Of a stretch of 64,000 nt of DNA, positions 25,254 to 35,000 are shown one piece after another. Positions within the stretch are counted from its first letter, which is position 1. Each line of letters opens with the position of its first letter. Origin of the DNA: Marivivens sp. LCG002. GTDB taxonomy: Bacteria > Pseudomonadota > Alphaproteobacteria > Rhodobacterales > Rhodobacteraceae. Made by a program: the position numbers and the translations under genes. The stretch spans positions 422,001 to 486,000 of the forward strand of contig NZ_CP127165.1 in assembly GCF_030264275.1 (NCBI RefSeq), read 5' to 3'. The notes beneath the pieces were generated by a model. It worked only from the letters and a program-made list of their open reading frames with translations, was not told the origin of the DNA and did no database searches.

Positions 25254-26459
25254 ATGAGCGCGCAAGCTGAAGCCGCAAGCGCTACGGATTCCGGTCTCGT
25301 CCGTGTGTCGTCCGACAAAATCAGCCGTTTGATGGATCTTGTCGGCGAATTGTCGTTGAGCGTTTCCGAGACGGTGCACTCTCCTGATCTTCAGGGGCTT
25401 GATCTGACGTCTTTTGATGCAGCCGTCCATCGCCTCACGATGATTGTGCGCGAGGTTCAGGACGTTGCGACCGAATTGCGCCTTGTCCCGATGGATGATG
25501 TGTTCAAGCGGTTGCGCCGCATGGTGCGCGAACTTGAACGTCAAACGGGCAAAAAGATCGAATTGACGATCGAAGGTGGTGACACGGCCATTGATAAACT
25601 GGTTGCGGATCGGCTCTATGACCCGCTGCTTCACGTGATCCGCAATTCTGCAGACCACGGGCTCGAAACCACGCCTGAAAGGATCGAAGCCGGTAAGGAT
25701 GAACGCGGATTGATCCGCCTCGCAGCCTCCCAGATCGGCTCCGAGGTCCGCATTGTCGTTGAAGACGACGGGCGGGGCCTCAACCGCGAAAAAATCCTCA
25801 AACGCGCACGTGAGCGCGGTCTCTTCGGTCCCGAAGAAGAGCCTGAACCCTCAACCCTGTGGCGCGTTATTTTCCAGCCCGGGTTCTCGACCGCCGAAAC
25901 CGTCAGTAACCTGTCGGGGCGCGGTGTGGGGATGGATGTTCTCAATTCGACCATGAGCGCGCTGCGCGGCCGCATCACCGTCGACTCCGAAGCGGGCAAG
26001 GGCACCAAAGTGTGCCTCTTTATTCCGGTGTCGTTGGCGTTTCTGGACTGCATCATCCTGCGTATGGGGCGGCATCTCTTTGCGGTGCCGATCGATGTCG
26101 TCAACGAAATCGCGCGTCCGAGTGCAGACGAGATGATGAACATCTCGGCCGAGGGCAAACGCGAGATGTTCCGTCTGCGCGGCGAGATGATCCCGATCAT
26201 CCGTCTCGACAAGTTTTTCAATGAACCCGATCCGCATTACGACGGTGAGGTTCCCAATATCCTCGTTGTCTTCAAAACGGCAACGGGCACGATTGCTGTG
26301 CCGGTTGACGAAGTGCTCGACCGCCAGCAGGTCGTGATGAAGCCGCTCGTCGGGCGGCTCTCCTCGGTGCGTGCGAGCTTTGGTTGCGCGCTCTTGGGAA
26401 CGGGTGAGGTCGCGCTGGTGCTCGACTGCGAACGTCTTGCAGAGGGATCGGCCAAATGA
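25254..26459 (+). CDS. cheA: split chemotaxis kinase CheA4-type (P3-P4-P5)
   Basis: 401 residues. It lacks the phosphotransfer (P1) and CheY-binding (P2) domains. It has P3 dimerisation (~15-75), a full P4 kinase domain (N box HVIRNSADHG with N131, G1 VVEDDGRGLN, G2 SGRGVGMDVL) and P5, the CheW-like domain (~265-401). This is the form of R. sphaeroides CheA4, which phosphorylates the P1 domain of CheA3 in trans; a CheA3-type gene is at 32081. Strong RBS GGGGG. Its stop overlaps the cheR start (ATGA). Confidence 0.92.
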   Translation: MSAQAEAASATDSGLVRVSSDKISRLMDLVGELSLSVSETVHSPDLQGLDLTSFDAAVHRLTMIVREVQDVATELRLVPMDDVFKRLRRMVRELERQTGKKIELTIEGGDTAIDKLVADRLYDPLLHVIRNSADHGLETTPERIEAGKDERGLIRLAASQIGSEVRIVVEDDGRGLNREKILKRARERGLFGPEEEPEPSTLWRVIFQPGFSTAETVSNLSGRGVGMDVLNSTMSALRGRITVDSEAGKGTKVCLFIPVSLAFLDCIILRMGRHLFAVPIDVVNEIARPSADEMMNISAEGKREMFRLRGEMIPIIRLDKFFNEPDPHYDGEVPNILVVFKTATGTIAVPVDEVLDRQQVVMKPLVGRLSSVRASFGCALLGTGEVALVLDCERLAEGSAK

Positions 26460-27262
26460 TCGTTTATGAAGAAGTCGGCTTCGAGCAAATCCGAAGCTGG
26501 CTCAACCAGCGCTGCGGTATCCATTATTCCGACCAGAAAAAGGATCTTTTGGCGCAGCGTCTTTCGCGGGTCCAGCGCGCTTTCGGGATCGATCGTCTTA
26601 CGGATATGGCGAACCGTCTTCGCGATGCCAATGAACACGATCTGCAACTTGCGGTCATGCATGCGGCGTCGACCAACCACACCTATTTCTTTCGCGAAAT
26701 GGAAGTACTCGATCGGTTTCGGGATGACATCCTGCCGACTTTGAAAAACCGCGATGAAATCCGTATCTGGAGCGCCGCATGCTCCACAGGCGACGAAGCC
26801 TATACCATCGCCATCATCATTGCCGAGGCGCTCGGTCTTGATGCGTTGCGCCGTGTTTCCATCCTTGGGACAGACATCAGTGCCCCCGTGGTTGCACGCG
26901 CTGAGCAAGGGGTCTTTAGCCAGCGTCAGCTTGAAAACGTCCCCAAAGAGATCATTGCCAAATACTTCCGCCCTGTCGGAATGGACCAATATCAGGTCAT
27001 CCAGAATTTGCGTGATCGGTGCACGTTCCGTCGCTTGAACCTCAAGACGACGCCCTATCCGTTCAAGCATCCGTTTCACGTGACCCTGTGTCGGAATATT
27101 CTCTACTACTTTGATATTCCTGATCAAAAAGGGACGCTCGACGCGATCTATCAGGTCACCGAACCCGGCGGGTGGCTCATTACGTCGGTGACGGAAAACG
27201 TGCGCGACCTTACGGCGCGCTGGACCAATATGGGCACTTCGATCAGCAGGAGGCCGATGTAA
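26456..27262 (+). CDS. cheR: chemotaxis methyltransferase CheR
   Basis: 268 residues, SAM-dependent glutamate methyltransferase for chemoreceptors. An N-terminal helical CheR domain is followed by the catalytic domain with NHTYFFRE, the SAM-binding IRIWSAACSTGDEAYTIAI and LCRNILYYFD. No receptor-binding TPR tail. It sits between cheA4 and cheB with overlapping ends (ATGA, TAATG). The substrate is presumably the soluble receptor encoded at 29135. Confidence 0.95.
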   Translation: MIVYEEVGFEQIRSWLNQRCGIHYSDQKKDLLAQRLSRVQRAFGIDRLTDMANRLRDANEHDLQLAVMHAASTNHTYFFREMEVLDRFRDDILPTLKNRDEIRIWSAACSTGDEAYTIAIIIAEALGLDALRRVSILGTDISAPVVARAEQGVFSQRQLENVPKEIIAKYFRPVGMDQYQVIQNLRDRCTFRRLNLKTTPYPFKHPFHVTLCRNILYYFDIPDQKGTLDAIYQVTEPGGWLITSVTENVRDLTARWTNMGTSISRRPM

Positions 27263-28353
27263 TGCCGACGCGCGACAGCAAGATCAGAGTGTTGATCGTC
27301 GATGACTCGGCCATGATCCGGCGGGTTATCGCCATGGGTATTCAACAGGATGACCGCCTCGAAGTCGTAGGCTACGCCACCAACGGCGAGCAAGCCCGCG
27401 ACATGTTGGACCGTTTGCGTCCCGACGTCATCACGCTGGATCTGGAAATGCCGAACATGGACGGTTTGACGTTCATGCGCACCTATATGCGGCAGAATCC
27501 TGTGCCGACGGTGGTCATTTCTTCGACCACCAACGTCAACAGCCGCGCCACCATTCAGGCAATGGAAGCAGGCGCCGTGGACATCATCGCGAAACCCTCG
27601 GCGGGAACCACCGCAGGTCTTGCGAGTATGATGCAGGATATTTGCGTGCGCATCCGTCAGGCGGCTTCGGCCAAGCCCGGAACGACGCGCCCGTCGGTTC
27701 TTGTGACCCCTTCGACGTCGAGTGGTATCCAGCTTCCCAATCGCATTCCGCATTCTTGGATCTTTGCGCTCGGCTCTTCGACGGGTGGCATTCAGGCACT
27801 GACCCGTATCCTCCCGTTCTTTCCCGCAGAGTCCCCAGGGATCGTGATTTGTCAGCACATGCCCGAGGGCTTCACCCATTCATTTGCAACGCGTCTCGAC
27901 ACGCTTTGCCAGATGCGGGTGAACGAAGCACGCGATGGGGATCTTGTCCAAAAAGGTCAAATCCTGATCGCGCCCGGTGGTGAAAAGCACATGAAGATCG
28001 TGCGCACCCAGACGGGTTATCGCGTGCAGCTCGTCGCGGGCGATCCCGTCTGTTATTCGCGCCCCTCTGTCGATGTGCTGTTCGAGTCCGTTGCCAAGGA
28101 AGCGGGCCGCTATTGCTCGGCCGCCATTCTGACAGGCATGGGCCGTGACGGTGCGCAGGGCATGCTCCGCATCCGCCAGAATGGTGGGCGCACTTTTGCC
28201 CAGAATGAAAAAACCTGTGTGGTCTACGGCATGCCGCAAGCCGCCGCCCAAGTCGGCGCGGCAGAGAGCATCCTGCCGCTCGACTCCATCCCCAAAGCCA
28301 TGATCGAGGCAATATCGGCAACGCCCGTGCGCTCGAACCCCAGTCTTACCTAA
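27262..28353 (+). CDS. cheB: chemotaxis methylesterase CheB
   Basis: 363 residues. An N-terminal receiver domain (VLIVDDSAM; phospho-acceptor D60 in VITLDLEMPNMDG), a linker of ~50 residues and a C-terminal methylesterase domain with the catalytic set in ALGSSTGGI (Ser), ICQHMPEGF (His) and LTGMGRDGAQGM (Asp). It removes methyl groups added by CheR and deamidates receptor Gln. The ATG at 27262 overlaps the cheR stop; an upstream extension would lie inside cheR. Confidence 0.95.
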   Translation: MPTRDSKIRVLIVDDSAMIRRVIAMGIQQDDRLEVVGYATNGEQARDMLDRLRPDVITLDLEMPNMDGLTFMRTYMRQNPVPTVVISSTTNVNSRATIQAMEAGAVDIIAKPSAGTTAGLASMMQDICVRIRQAASAKPGTTRPSVLVTPSTSSGIQLPNRIPHSWIFALGSSTGGIQALTRILPFFPAESPGIVICQHMPEGFTHSFATRLDTLCQMRVNEARDGDLVQKGQILIAPGGEKHMKIVRTQTGYRVQLVAGDPVCYSRPSVDVLFESVAKEAGRYCSAAILTGMGRDGAQGMLRIRQNGGRTFAQNEKTCVVYGMPQAAAQVGAAESILPLDSIPKAMIEAISATPVRSNPSLT

Positions 28354-28369
28354 GCAAGAGGAAACCACC

Positions 28370-28909
28370 ATGTCTCAAGCAGCAGAATTCAGCGACGACA
28401 CGATGAAGGGCGCGTCTGCCCGTGCCATGGATGGCGCGTTCGCAGACAGCGACAATGTCGATGATATGTATCTCACATTTGCGCTCGCCAACGAAGAATA
28501 CGGCGTCGGCATCGGCGTTGTGACGGAAATCGTCGGTATGCAGCGGATCATGTCCGTGCCTGATATGCCCCATTATATCAAAGGCGTGATCAACCTGCGC
28601 GGCAAGGTCATTCCGCTTATGGACGCTCGTTTGCGTTTCGGCATGCCCGAGCGCGCTTATGACGACCGCACCGTTGTCATCGTGATGGATGTGGCGGACG
28701 CGCTGATCGGTCTGATCGTAGACGGCGTGAGCGAAGTGCTCGAAATCCCGCCAGCGAATGTCGACAGCAACAGCCAGTTCGGCAAAGGCGGTAAGTCGGT
28801 CATCTCGGGGATCGGCAAGTCGGGCGAGCGGGTCTCGATCCTTCTGGATACGAGCGTGCTGGTCTCCGACAGCGACATCAACCTGCCAAAAGATATCGCA
28901 GCGGCCTAA
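28370..28909 (+). CDS. cheW: chemotaxis coupling protein CheW
   Basis: 179 residues, one CheW domain (YLTFALANEEYGVGIGVVTEI, then HYIKGVINLRGKVIPLMDAR) behind a 30-residue acidic N-terminal extension. It couples the receptor to the kinase in the soluble array. RBS AGAGG lies upstream. It is followed by a hairpin (28961) and a 225-base gap before tlpT. In R. sphaeroides a ParA-like gene (ppfA) lies at this point; none is present here. Confidence 0.93.
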   Translation: MSQAAEFSDDTMKGASARAMDGAFADSDNVDDMYLTFALANEEYGVGIGVVTEIVGMQRIMSVPDMPHYIKGVINLRGKVIPLMDARLRFGMPERAYDDRTVVIVMDVADALIGLIVDGVSEVLEIPPANVDSNSQFGKGGKSVISGIGKSGERVSILLDTSVLVSDSDINLPKDIAAA

Positions 28910-28960
28910 TGCCGAGAATGGCCCATGACCCGAACCCCGTGCACAGGAAAATGCAGGGAT

Positions 28961-28985
28961 CAGGTGGGATCACCTGCCTCTTTTC
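28961..28985 (+). terminator. hairpin after cheW
   Basis: CAGGTG-GGAT-CACCTG (6-base stem, 4-base loop) followed by CCTCTTTTCTT. A weak terminator or attenuator between cheW and tlpT. Confidence 0.45.
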
Positions 28986-29059
28986 TTGGACTGAACGGGT
29001 TCTGACGGTCGGGGAAGGCCAAAAAAACGCGATCCGTTCCAAGATTTTTGGGCCGGTAA

Positions 29060-29086
29060 TTACAAAGCGAACGCAACTGCCGTTCT
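29060..29086 (+). promoter_or_regulatory. possible sigma-28 promoter of tlpT
   Basis: TTAC (29060-29063), 15 bases, GCCGTTCT (29079-29086). Same geometry as the fliS and flgM elements; the -35 is weak. Start near 29093, about 42 bases before tlpT. With the hairpin at 28961 it suggests tlpT-cheY6-cheA3 can be transcribed separately. Confidence 0.4.
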
Positions 29087-29134
29087 TGATGAATGAAGAA
29101 GCGATCCGAAGACACCAAGAGAAGGACCAATTGA

Positions 29135-31567
29135 ATGCCCAAACCGCAAAAGCCCCGCGCGGGGTCGAGTGGCCAAGCCGAAAATGATCCGATCGACAGG
29201 ATCGTCAAAGAAACGCCGGAAATGGCCCCAGATTTGCAAGACCCTGATGCCCGAACCGAAGGCGAAGCTGAGCAGCAGAAACCCAAGAGAAGAGCGGGGC
29301 GCCCCCGCAAGTCTCAACCAACCATAGAACTCGCCTCGCCAGAGACGGACATGCTCGAAAGGACCAAAGACGTGACTAGCCAGAATAATTCCAAAGACAT
29401 TTCGGTGCTGCCGGGATTTGGGGTGATCGATGCATATCGTGCACTCGGAACACCGATTACCATCGCAGATACTGATATGAATATCCGCTACGTGAACGAA
29501 GCCGCGACGGCGATGTTCACGGAAGCTCAGGATCGCATTCGCGCCGATCTTCCGACTTTTTCGGCTAGTTCGCTTGTCGGGACCAATGTGGACATTTTCC
29601 ACAAGAATCCCGCGCATCAGCGTCGTATGATCACCGAACTCACTAAGCGCGCAAATGGCAGCCTTACCGTTGGGGGCTATCATTTCAACTGGATTGCAAC
29701 GCCCGTATTCGACGAGAACAACGTCAAGACCGCTGTAATCGTTGAATGGCTCGATAACACTGCCGCCGTTCGCCAGATCAAAGAAGGCGAGCGCCTCTTC
29801 CGCAGACTAGAAGAAATGTCAACTGCTCACGATGCGGGAGACATAGACGATTTCATTGACGCCGAAGATTTCCAAGGCGCGTTCAAAGGTGTCGTCGAGT
29901 CAATCAACGGCATGGTTCAGTCGCACATCGAAACCAAGAAAAAGGCGATCAACTTCGCGGCCGAGCTTGCCAAGGGCAATTATGACGCCGAGCTGGAGTC
30001 CTTCCCGCGCAAGAAAGCTTTCATCAACGAAGCCATGGAAGCTGTGCGTGCCAACCTTCGCAATGATGCGGCTGAAGTTGCGATGCTGATGAAATCCATC
30101 AAGGACATGGCAAAGTCTCATGACCTTGGCGATATCGATGTTTTCGCTGATCCGTCCGTATTCCGCAAAGAATACTCGGAAGTCGTGAGCAGCGTGAACG
30201 AAATGGTCGGTGGACACATCGAAACCAAGAAGAAAGCAATCGCTTTCGTGACCGAGCTTGCCAAGGGCAACCTTGAGGCACATCTTGAACAATTCCCGCG
30301 CAAAAAAGCCTTTATCAATGACGCTATGGAAGCCGTGCGTGCGAACCTCAAAGGTGTAACAGGCGAAATCGACTCCATCGCGGCCTCGATCGCGGTCGGT
30401 GATCTCGACATCGAGATTGATCCCAGCCGCTACTCGGGTGCGTTCTCTAACGTTCTTCGTACGATGGGCAGCATCATCACCGCAGTGAACGAGGTTGTGG
30501 AAGAAGTTGATACGCTGTCCAACGCCATCGTCGATGGTCGTCTCGATACGCAGGTCAACGTAGGCAAATACTCGGGCGCCTTTGGTGATGTGATGCGCGC
30601 ATTTGAAAGCGCATTTACCGGCTTGAACAGCTCGTTCGGAACTGTGCGATCACAGATCGACCAGATCGCTGCAACCGTGAGCCAGATGACCCAGGCCTCG
30701 CAGTCGCTCGCCTCGAACTCGCAAATCCAGTCGAGCTCGGTGGACGAGGTTTCGTCTTCGACCGAAGAAACCGAAAGCCAAGTGCGTTCGAATGCAACCG
30801 CTGCCAATAGCGCACGCGACCTCGTGGTAAGCGCGTCGGACATGGCGACCGACGGCAAGGGCAAGATCGAAGAAATGGTCAAGGCCATGGACGGTATCCG
30901 CGCCTCCTCGCAGGACATCGCCAAGATTATCAAGGTCATCGACGAAATCGCCTTCCAGACCAACCTTCTGGCACTTAACGCGGCTGTCGAAGCAGCACGT
31001 GCAGGTCAGCATGGCCGTGGATTCGCCGTCGTGGCGCAGGAAGTGCGCAACCTTGCAGGCCGCTCGGCCAAAGCCGCGCGTGAGACGTCGGAACTCATCG
31101 ACAGCGCAACCAGCCGTGTTCAGGTCGGTGTACGGATCGCTGACGAAACCAGCCACGCCTTTACGTCGATTGCCGACGATATCGAAAAGGTCCGCACTCT
31201 GGTGAACGATATCGCTACCGCTTCGGAAGAGCAGTCGCGCGGTGTCGCCCAGATCAACGTCGCGGTTAGTGAAATCGCCAAATCCGCTCTGGTCACAAGC
31301 CAGCAGGCAGATGAGCTCGCGGCAAGCGCGGCCCAGATGCAGGCGTCGACTGAGAGCGTGACCAACGAGATCGCACGCTTCCGCCTGCGCCAAATCAGCC
31401 GCACTGCCTCGGTCCCGCAGGGGTTCGAGAACCTTTCCCCCGAACTCCTCGCACAAATCCAGCACATGATTGCCGCAAACAGCGCAGGTGCTGCCCCAGT
31501 GAAGAAAGCTGTGAACAGCGGACTTCGCAACAGTGACCGCGACGAACGCGGCTTTGGAAACTTCTGA
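29135..31567 (+). CDS. tlpT: soluble chemoreceptor TlpT-like (PAS, poly-HAMP, MCP signalling)
   Basis: 810 residues with no membrane segment, so the receptor is cytoplasmic. Residues 1-90 are disordered and charged, with an AT-hook-like basic patch KPKRRAGRPRK at 49-59. A PAS domain lies at ~95-210. Four HAMP-like units lie at 235-261, 332-358, 422-448 and 468-494. Two of these are followed or preceded by a duplicated 45-residue block (264-308 and 361-405, 37 of 45 identical). The MCP signalling hairpin spans ~510-750 with tip EIAFQTNLLALNAAVEAARA. No CheR-tethering pentapeptide is seen at the end. In R. sphaeroides TlpT nucleates the soluble array and its N-terminus works with the ParA-like PpfA. 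RBS AAGGA is eight bases before the ATG. Confidence 0.88.
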   Translation: MPKPQKPRAGSSGQAENDPIDRIVKETPEMAPDLQDPDARTEGEAEQQKPKRRAGRPRKSQPTIELASPETDMLERTKDVTSQNNSKDISVLPGFGVIDAYRALGTPITIADTDMNIRYVNEAATAMFTEAQDRIRADLPTFSASSLVGTNVDIFHKNPAHQRRMITELTKRANGSLTVGGYHFNWIATPVFDENNVKTAVIVEWLDNTAAVRQIKEGERLFRRLEEMSTAHDAGDIDDFIDAEDFQGAFKGVVESINGMVQSHIETKKKAINFAAELAKGNYDAELESFPRKKAFINEAMEAVRANLRNDAAEVAMLMKSIKDMAKSHDLGDIDVFADPSVFRKEYSEVVSSVNEMVGGHIETKKKAIAFVTELAKGNLEAHLEQFPRKKAFINDAMEAVRANLKGVTGEIDSIAASIAVGDLDIEIDPSRYSGAFSNVLRTMGSIITAVNEVVEEVDTLSNAIVDGRLDTQVNVGKYSGAFGDVMRAFESAFTGLNSSFGTVRSQIDQIAATVSQMTQASQSLASNSQIQSSSVDEVSSSTEETESQVRSNATAANSARDLVVSASDMATDGKGKIEEMVKAMDGIRASSQDIAKIIKVIDEIAFQTNLLALNAAVEAARAGQHGRGFAVVAQEVRNLAGRSAKAARETSELIDSATSRVQVGVRIADETSHAFTSIADDIEKVRTLVNDIATASEEQSRGVAQINVAVSEIAKSALVTSQQADELAASAAQMQASTESVTNEIARFRLRQISRTASVPQGFENLSPELLAQIQHMIAANSAGAAPVKKAVNSGLRNSDRDERGFGNF
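29924..30349 (+). repeat. internal duplication in tlpT (two 135-base blocks, 291-base period)
   Basis: Copies at 29924-30058 and 30215-30349 encode 45-residue blocks that start HIETKKKAI and end AMEAVRANL, 82% identical. They belong to successive HAMP-like units and look like a duplication of one 97-residue module. Confidence 0.85.
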
Positions 31568-31619
31568 TCGAGACGGGCGGGGTCATTATCGGCCCCGCAC
31601 CCCAAACGGAGAATAAGAA

Positions 31620-32027
31620 ATGCCTCACAATGTTATGATCGTCGATGACGCAGCAATGATGCGCCTCTACATCGCCAGCTTTCTCAAAACGCTTCCCGAC
31701 TTCAAGGTCGTGGCTCAGGCAAGCAACGGTCAAGAAGCTCTCGACAAGCTGGCCGATCTTCCTTCGGTCGATCTGATCCTGCTCGACATCGAAATGCCCG
31801 TCATGGATGGTCTCGAGTTCTTGCGCCATGCCAAACTCAAGACCCGTGCCAAGATCGTCATGCTCTCGTCTGTTGCTGTCTCGGGTTCGGCCCATGCCGC
31901 CAAGGCGCGCGAGCTTGGCGCCGACGGCGTTGTCGCCAAGCCCTCGGGAACGGTCTCGCATGACCTCGAAGAAAAATCGGGTGATGAGCTTGCGCGCGTG
32001 ATGCGCGATCTGATGGTCGCGGCCTAA
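31620..32027 (+). CDS. cheY: chemotaxis response regulator CheY6-type
   Basis: 135 residues, a single receiver domain. Acidic pocket VDD, phospho-acceptor D56 (LLDIEMPVMDG), switch Ser in VMLSSVA and conserved Lys in VVAKPSG. A 20-residue insertion after the Lys (SGTVSHDLEEKSGDEL) makes the last helix start late, a feature I associate with CheY6 and with CheB receivers. Sitting between tlpT and cheA3, it is the expected output regulator that binds FliM. RBS is AACGGAG. Confidence 0.93.
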   Translation: MPHNVMIVDDAAMMRLYIASFLKTLPDFKVVAQASNGQEALDKLADLPSVDLILLDIEMPVMDGLEFLRHAKLKTRAKIVMLSSVAVSGSAHAAKARELGADGVVAKPSGTVSHDLEEKSGDELARVMRDLMVAA

Positions 32028-32080
32028 GCCCATCCGAACCGTTTCGAACACAAATTCACTAATCGACTGACGAGGCTGCC

Positions 32081-35000
32081 ATGTCTGACGAAATGGACGA
32101 AATCTGGGCACTGTATCTCGATGACGGGACACAGTCTCTGGACGCGATGGAAGCTGCGCTTCTTGCAATCCAAGGAGATCCCCAAGGGGAGAACTCCGAG
32201 CACATCAGTGCGCTTTTCCGTGCCGTTCATACGTTCAAAGGCAACAGCCGTGTTCTGGGTTTAGGGGTCGTCGAAAGCCGTGCGCATTACGCCGAAGACT
32301 TGATCGGCCTGGTGCGTGACGAAGGCGTGCCGATGGATGATGAAATCCTCGACATCCTTCTCTATGCGGGCGATGTGCTGCGCGGAATGCTCGAGGAAAC
32401 CTCGACCGCTCGCGCTGATGTCGATCCTGCGGCGTCCGAGGATCTTCTTGATCAGCTCAAGGACAAGATCGCACGTTGCCGAGAGGCATTGGGCGGTGGC
32501 GTCCCTGCCGAGCAAGAGGCCGTGGCACCCGAGCCCGAGACAGTCGCCGAGGCAGAAGTGGAGCCTGTAGAAACGGTGGATGACGAACCACAATCCGAGG
32601 TGGCCGTCTCCGAAACCGCCGAGGATGTGCCGGTAGAGACCGAGGAAGCGATCGGGGAAGAGCCGGAAGCCGCCGCCGTTGTGGAAGACGCGCCCGAGCC
32701 CGAACCAGCGCCCGAGCCTACCCCTGAACCTAAGCCGGTGGCGAAGCCGTCAACAGGTGCGGCAAAGCGTTTGATCGACGATCCGACCTATCGCGATATC
32801 TTCACCGGAATGGCGAATGACGCGGTGCGCAAGCTTCAGGCGATCATGGGGGCCATGGGGCCGGATTATGCGGCATCGAACACCAAAGCGCGCAAAGAGG
32901 TCGATAATCTGCACCACGCTTCGGGGCAGATGGGATTGCCGCGGTGGGTCGAGTTCCTCGGTGTGTTTCTCAAGGAAACGCCTTCGAATACCGATGAGGA
33001 TGTGGAACGTATCGCGGCTCTGGTTCTGTTGATCCAGGAAGCGATAGAAACCGACCTGAACGGTCAGTCGCAGTCTCCTGTTGCGCCCAAGGACGGCAAC
33101 TTCTTCGACAAGCTTGAAGAGGCTCTGGCCGTCTTGTCAAAAGCGGGCATGGATTGGGCTGCAGGCGAAGAACCTTCGGCCGAGCTGATCAAGGCAAACG
33201 CAGCTTTGGTCAACGAAGCGGCCTTGGAAGAAGGCTTGGTGCGGGTCGCTGAAACGGCACTCAATCTTTGCAAGGCGGATGACGCCAAGTCCTATCGAGA
33301 CGCCGAACTTCGCATGTATGAAGAGCTGAGCGCGGTCGAGCGCGTCCTGCTCGAAGACGGCGGCGTTTCGCGCGTGCGGCCGAGCGAACTCCTCCGCAAT
33401 TGGTGCGCGGGCCATGCCTTCGACACGATCACGGCGCTCGACACTATTCTGGACCGCTTCAAATCGGGTGACCATTCGGACGCCGCGTTTTCGGGGTTCT
33501 CGCGTCAGATGCGGCTGGTCTTCCACGCCTGCGGTCACCACAAGCTCGACACCGCAGGCCAGCTCGCGATGTCGCTCATCGACCTCTTCAGCCGCGTGCA
33601 AACCTCGGGCGCGGGGCCCGACAGCATCCTGATGCATATCGCCCGCGGTTTCGTGGATACGATCGAATTGGTCTTTGATGCGCTCGAACAGGGCGAAATT
33701 CCCGATACCCAAAATCTCGACGCGCTGTTCGAACAGGCGTCCAATGCCGCCTTCCTCTCCGAAGGTCTGCTCACCGCGACGGCGATCGAGCGCAAGCTGA
33801 ACCTCCCGCTGGAATTCCATCGCGTTCTGTCGCCAGACAGCGTCCGCACGGCATCTGCTGCAATCGAAGCGGGCCAGCATTTCTATATCGTCCGCACAGA
33901 CATCAACAGCAACGATGCGTTGGCCGAAAAGTTCTTCGAGCTGATCAGCTCCGACCTTGTGGACTCGATCACCAACGTTACGGTTTTCCGTGGCAATGAG
34001 ACGCTGTTCGACTTCCTCTTGGCGTCGAGCCTCGAACAAGGAGATTTTGTGGCCCGCATCGCCGAGATCGACCCCTCGGGCAAAGATGTCAGCGTGCTGC
34101 GGACCCTTGAATACAACGTCGAAACCGTCGCTGATATGAAGGGCAACGTGACGCCCGACATCGACCAGGGTCTCAATCAAGGCCAAGGTCTGACGGCTGA
34201 AATGCTCGAGGACATCAGCGAAGTCGCCGCAAGCCAAGCTATGGTCAACCATATGCTTTCGGACCTGAGCGAAGTCGATCTAAGCGAAGCGGTCGAAACC
34301 CTGATCCGTAATGCAAAGGACAATCCCGCCTCTGCCTTTGACGGGATCAGAAAGATGGTTGCCGAGCATTCGGCGCGTCTTCAGGAGATTTGCCAAGTCG
34401 AAAGCCAGCTTGTCGCGCAGATGGCACATCTTCAGGAGCAGACGGTCGCCATTCGCTCCAAGCCCGTCGAAGTCCTGATCCGTCCGCTCGAGGCATTGGT
34501 CGAGACGATCTCGCGCCGCGCCAAGAAAGAGGCGAAACTCACGGCTGCGGGCGGCGATTTGACCATCGACGTGACCTTGATGGAGAACCTCCGCAAGATC
34601 CTGCGCAGCCTGATCACAGCGCGTTTCAATGGCGAAACCGCTGCTCCGAATTCGCTTCATCTTTCGTTCCACCGTGACGAAGAGCGTGTGCTTGTCACGC
34701 TCGAAGACGATGGCGGCAAGTCCGAGCGGAACGCAATCGAGACCGAGGAACTTCAGGCGCTTCTGGCCCAGTCCGGTTCCGATTTCCGCCAGCTCGCTGT
34801 TCCGGGTGGTGGGATGCGCTTCCATATTTCTATGCCGCTCGCGATGGTCGTTCTCGAAGGAATGGTCGTTGGCGTCGAAGGTGTCCGCTATGTGATCCCT
34901 GTGGATGCCATTCGCTCGATTGTTCAGCCCGAACCCGATGCTCTTCGCAGGATCTCGGCCGGCAATGGCCAGATGATGCTTCGTCTGGAGGATGGGCCGC

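Noticed and set aside
28909-29187. 92-codon frame between cheW and tlpT
   Set aside because: It contains a hairpin, overlaps tlpT by 53 bases and has no recognisable sequence pattern or RBS; it is not a ParA/PpfA remnant as far as I can see.
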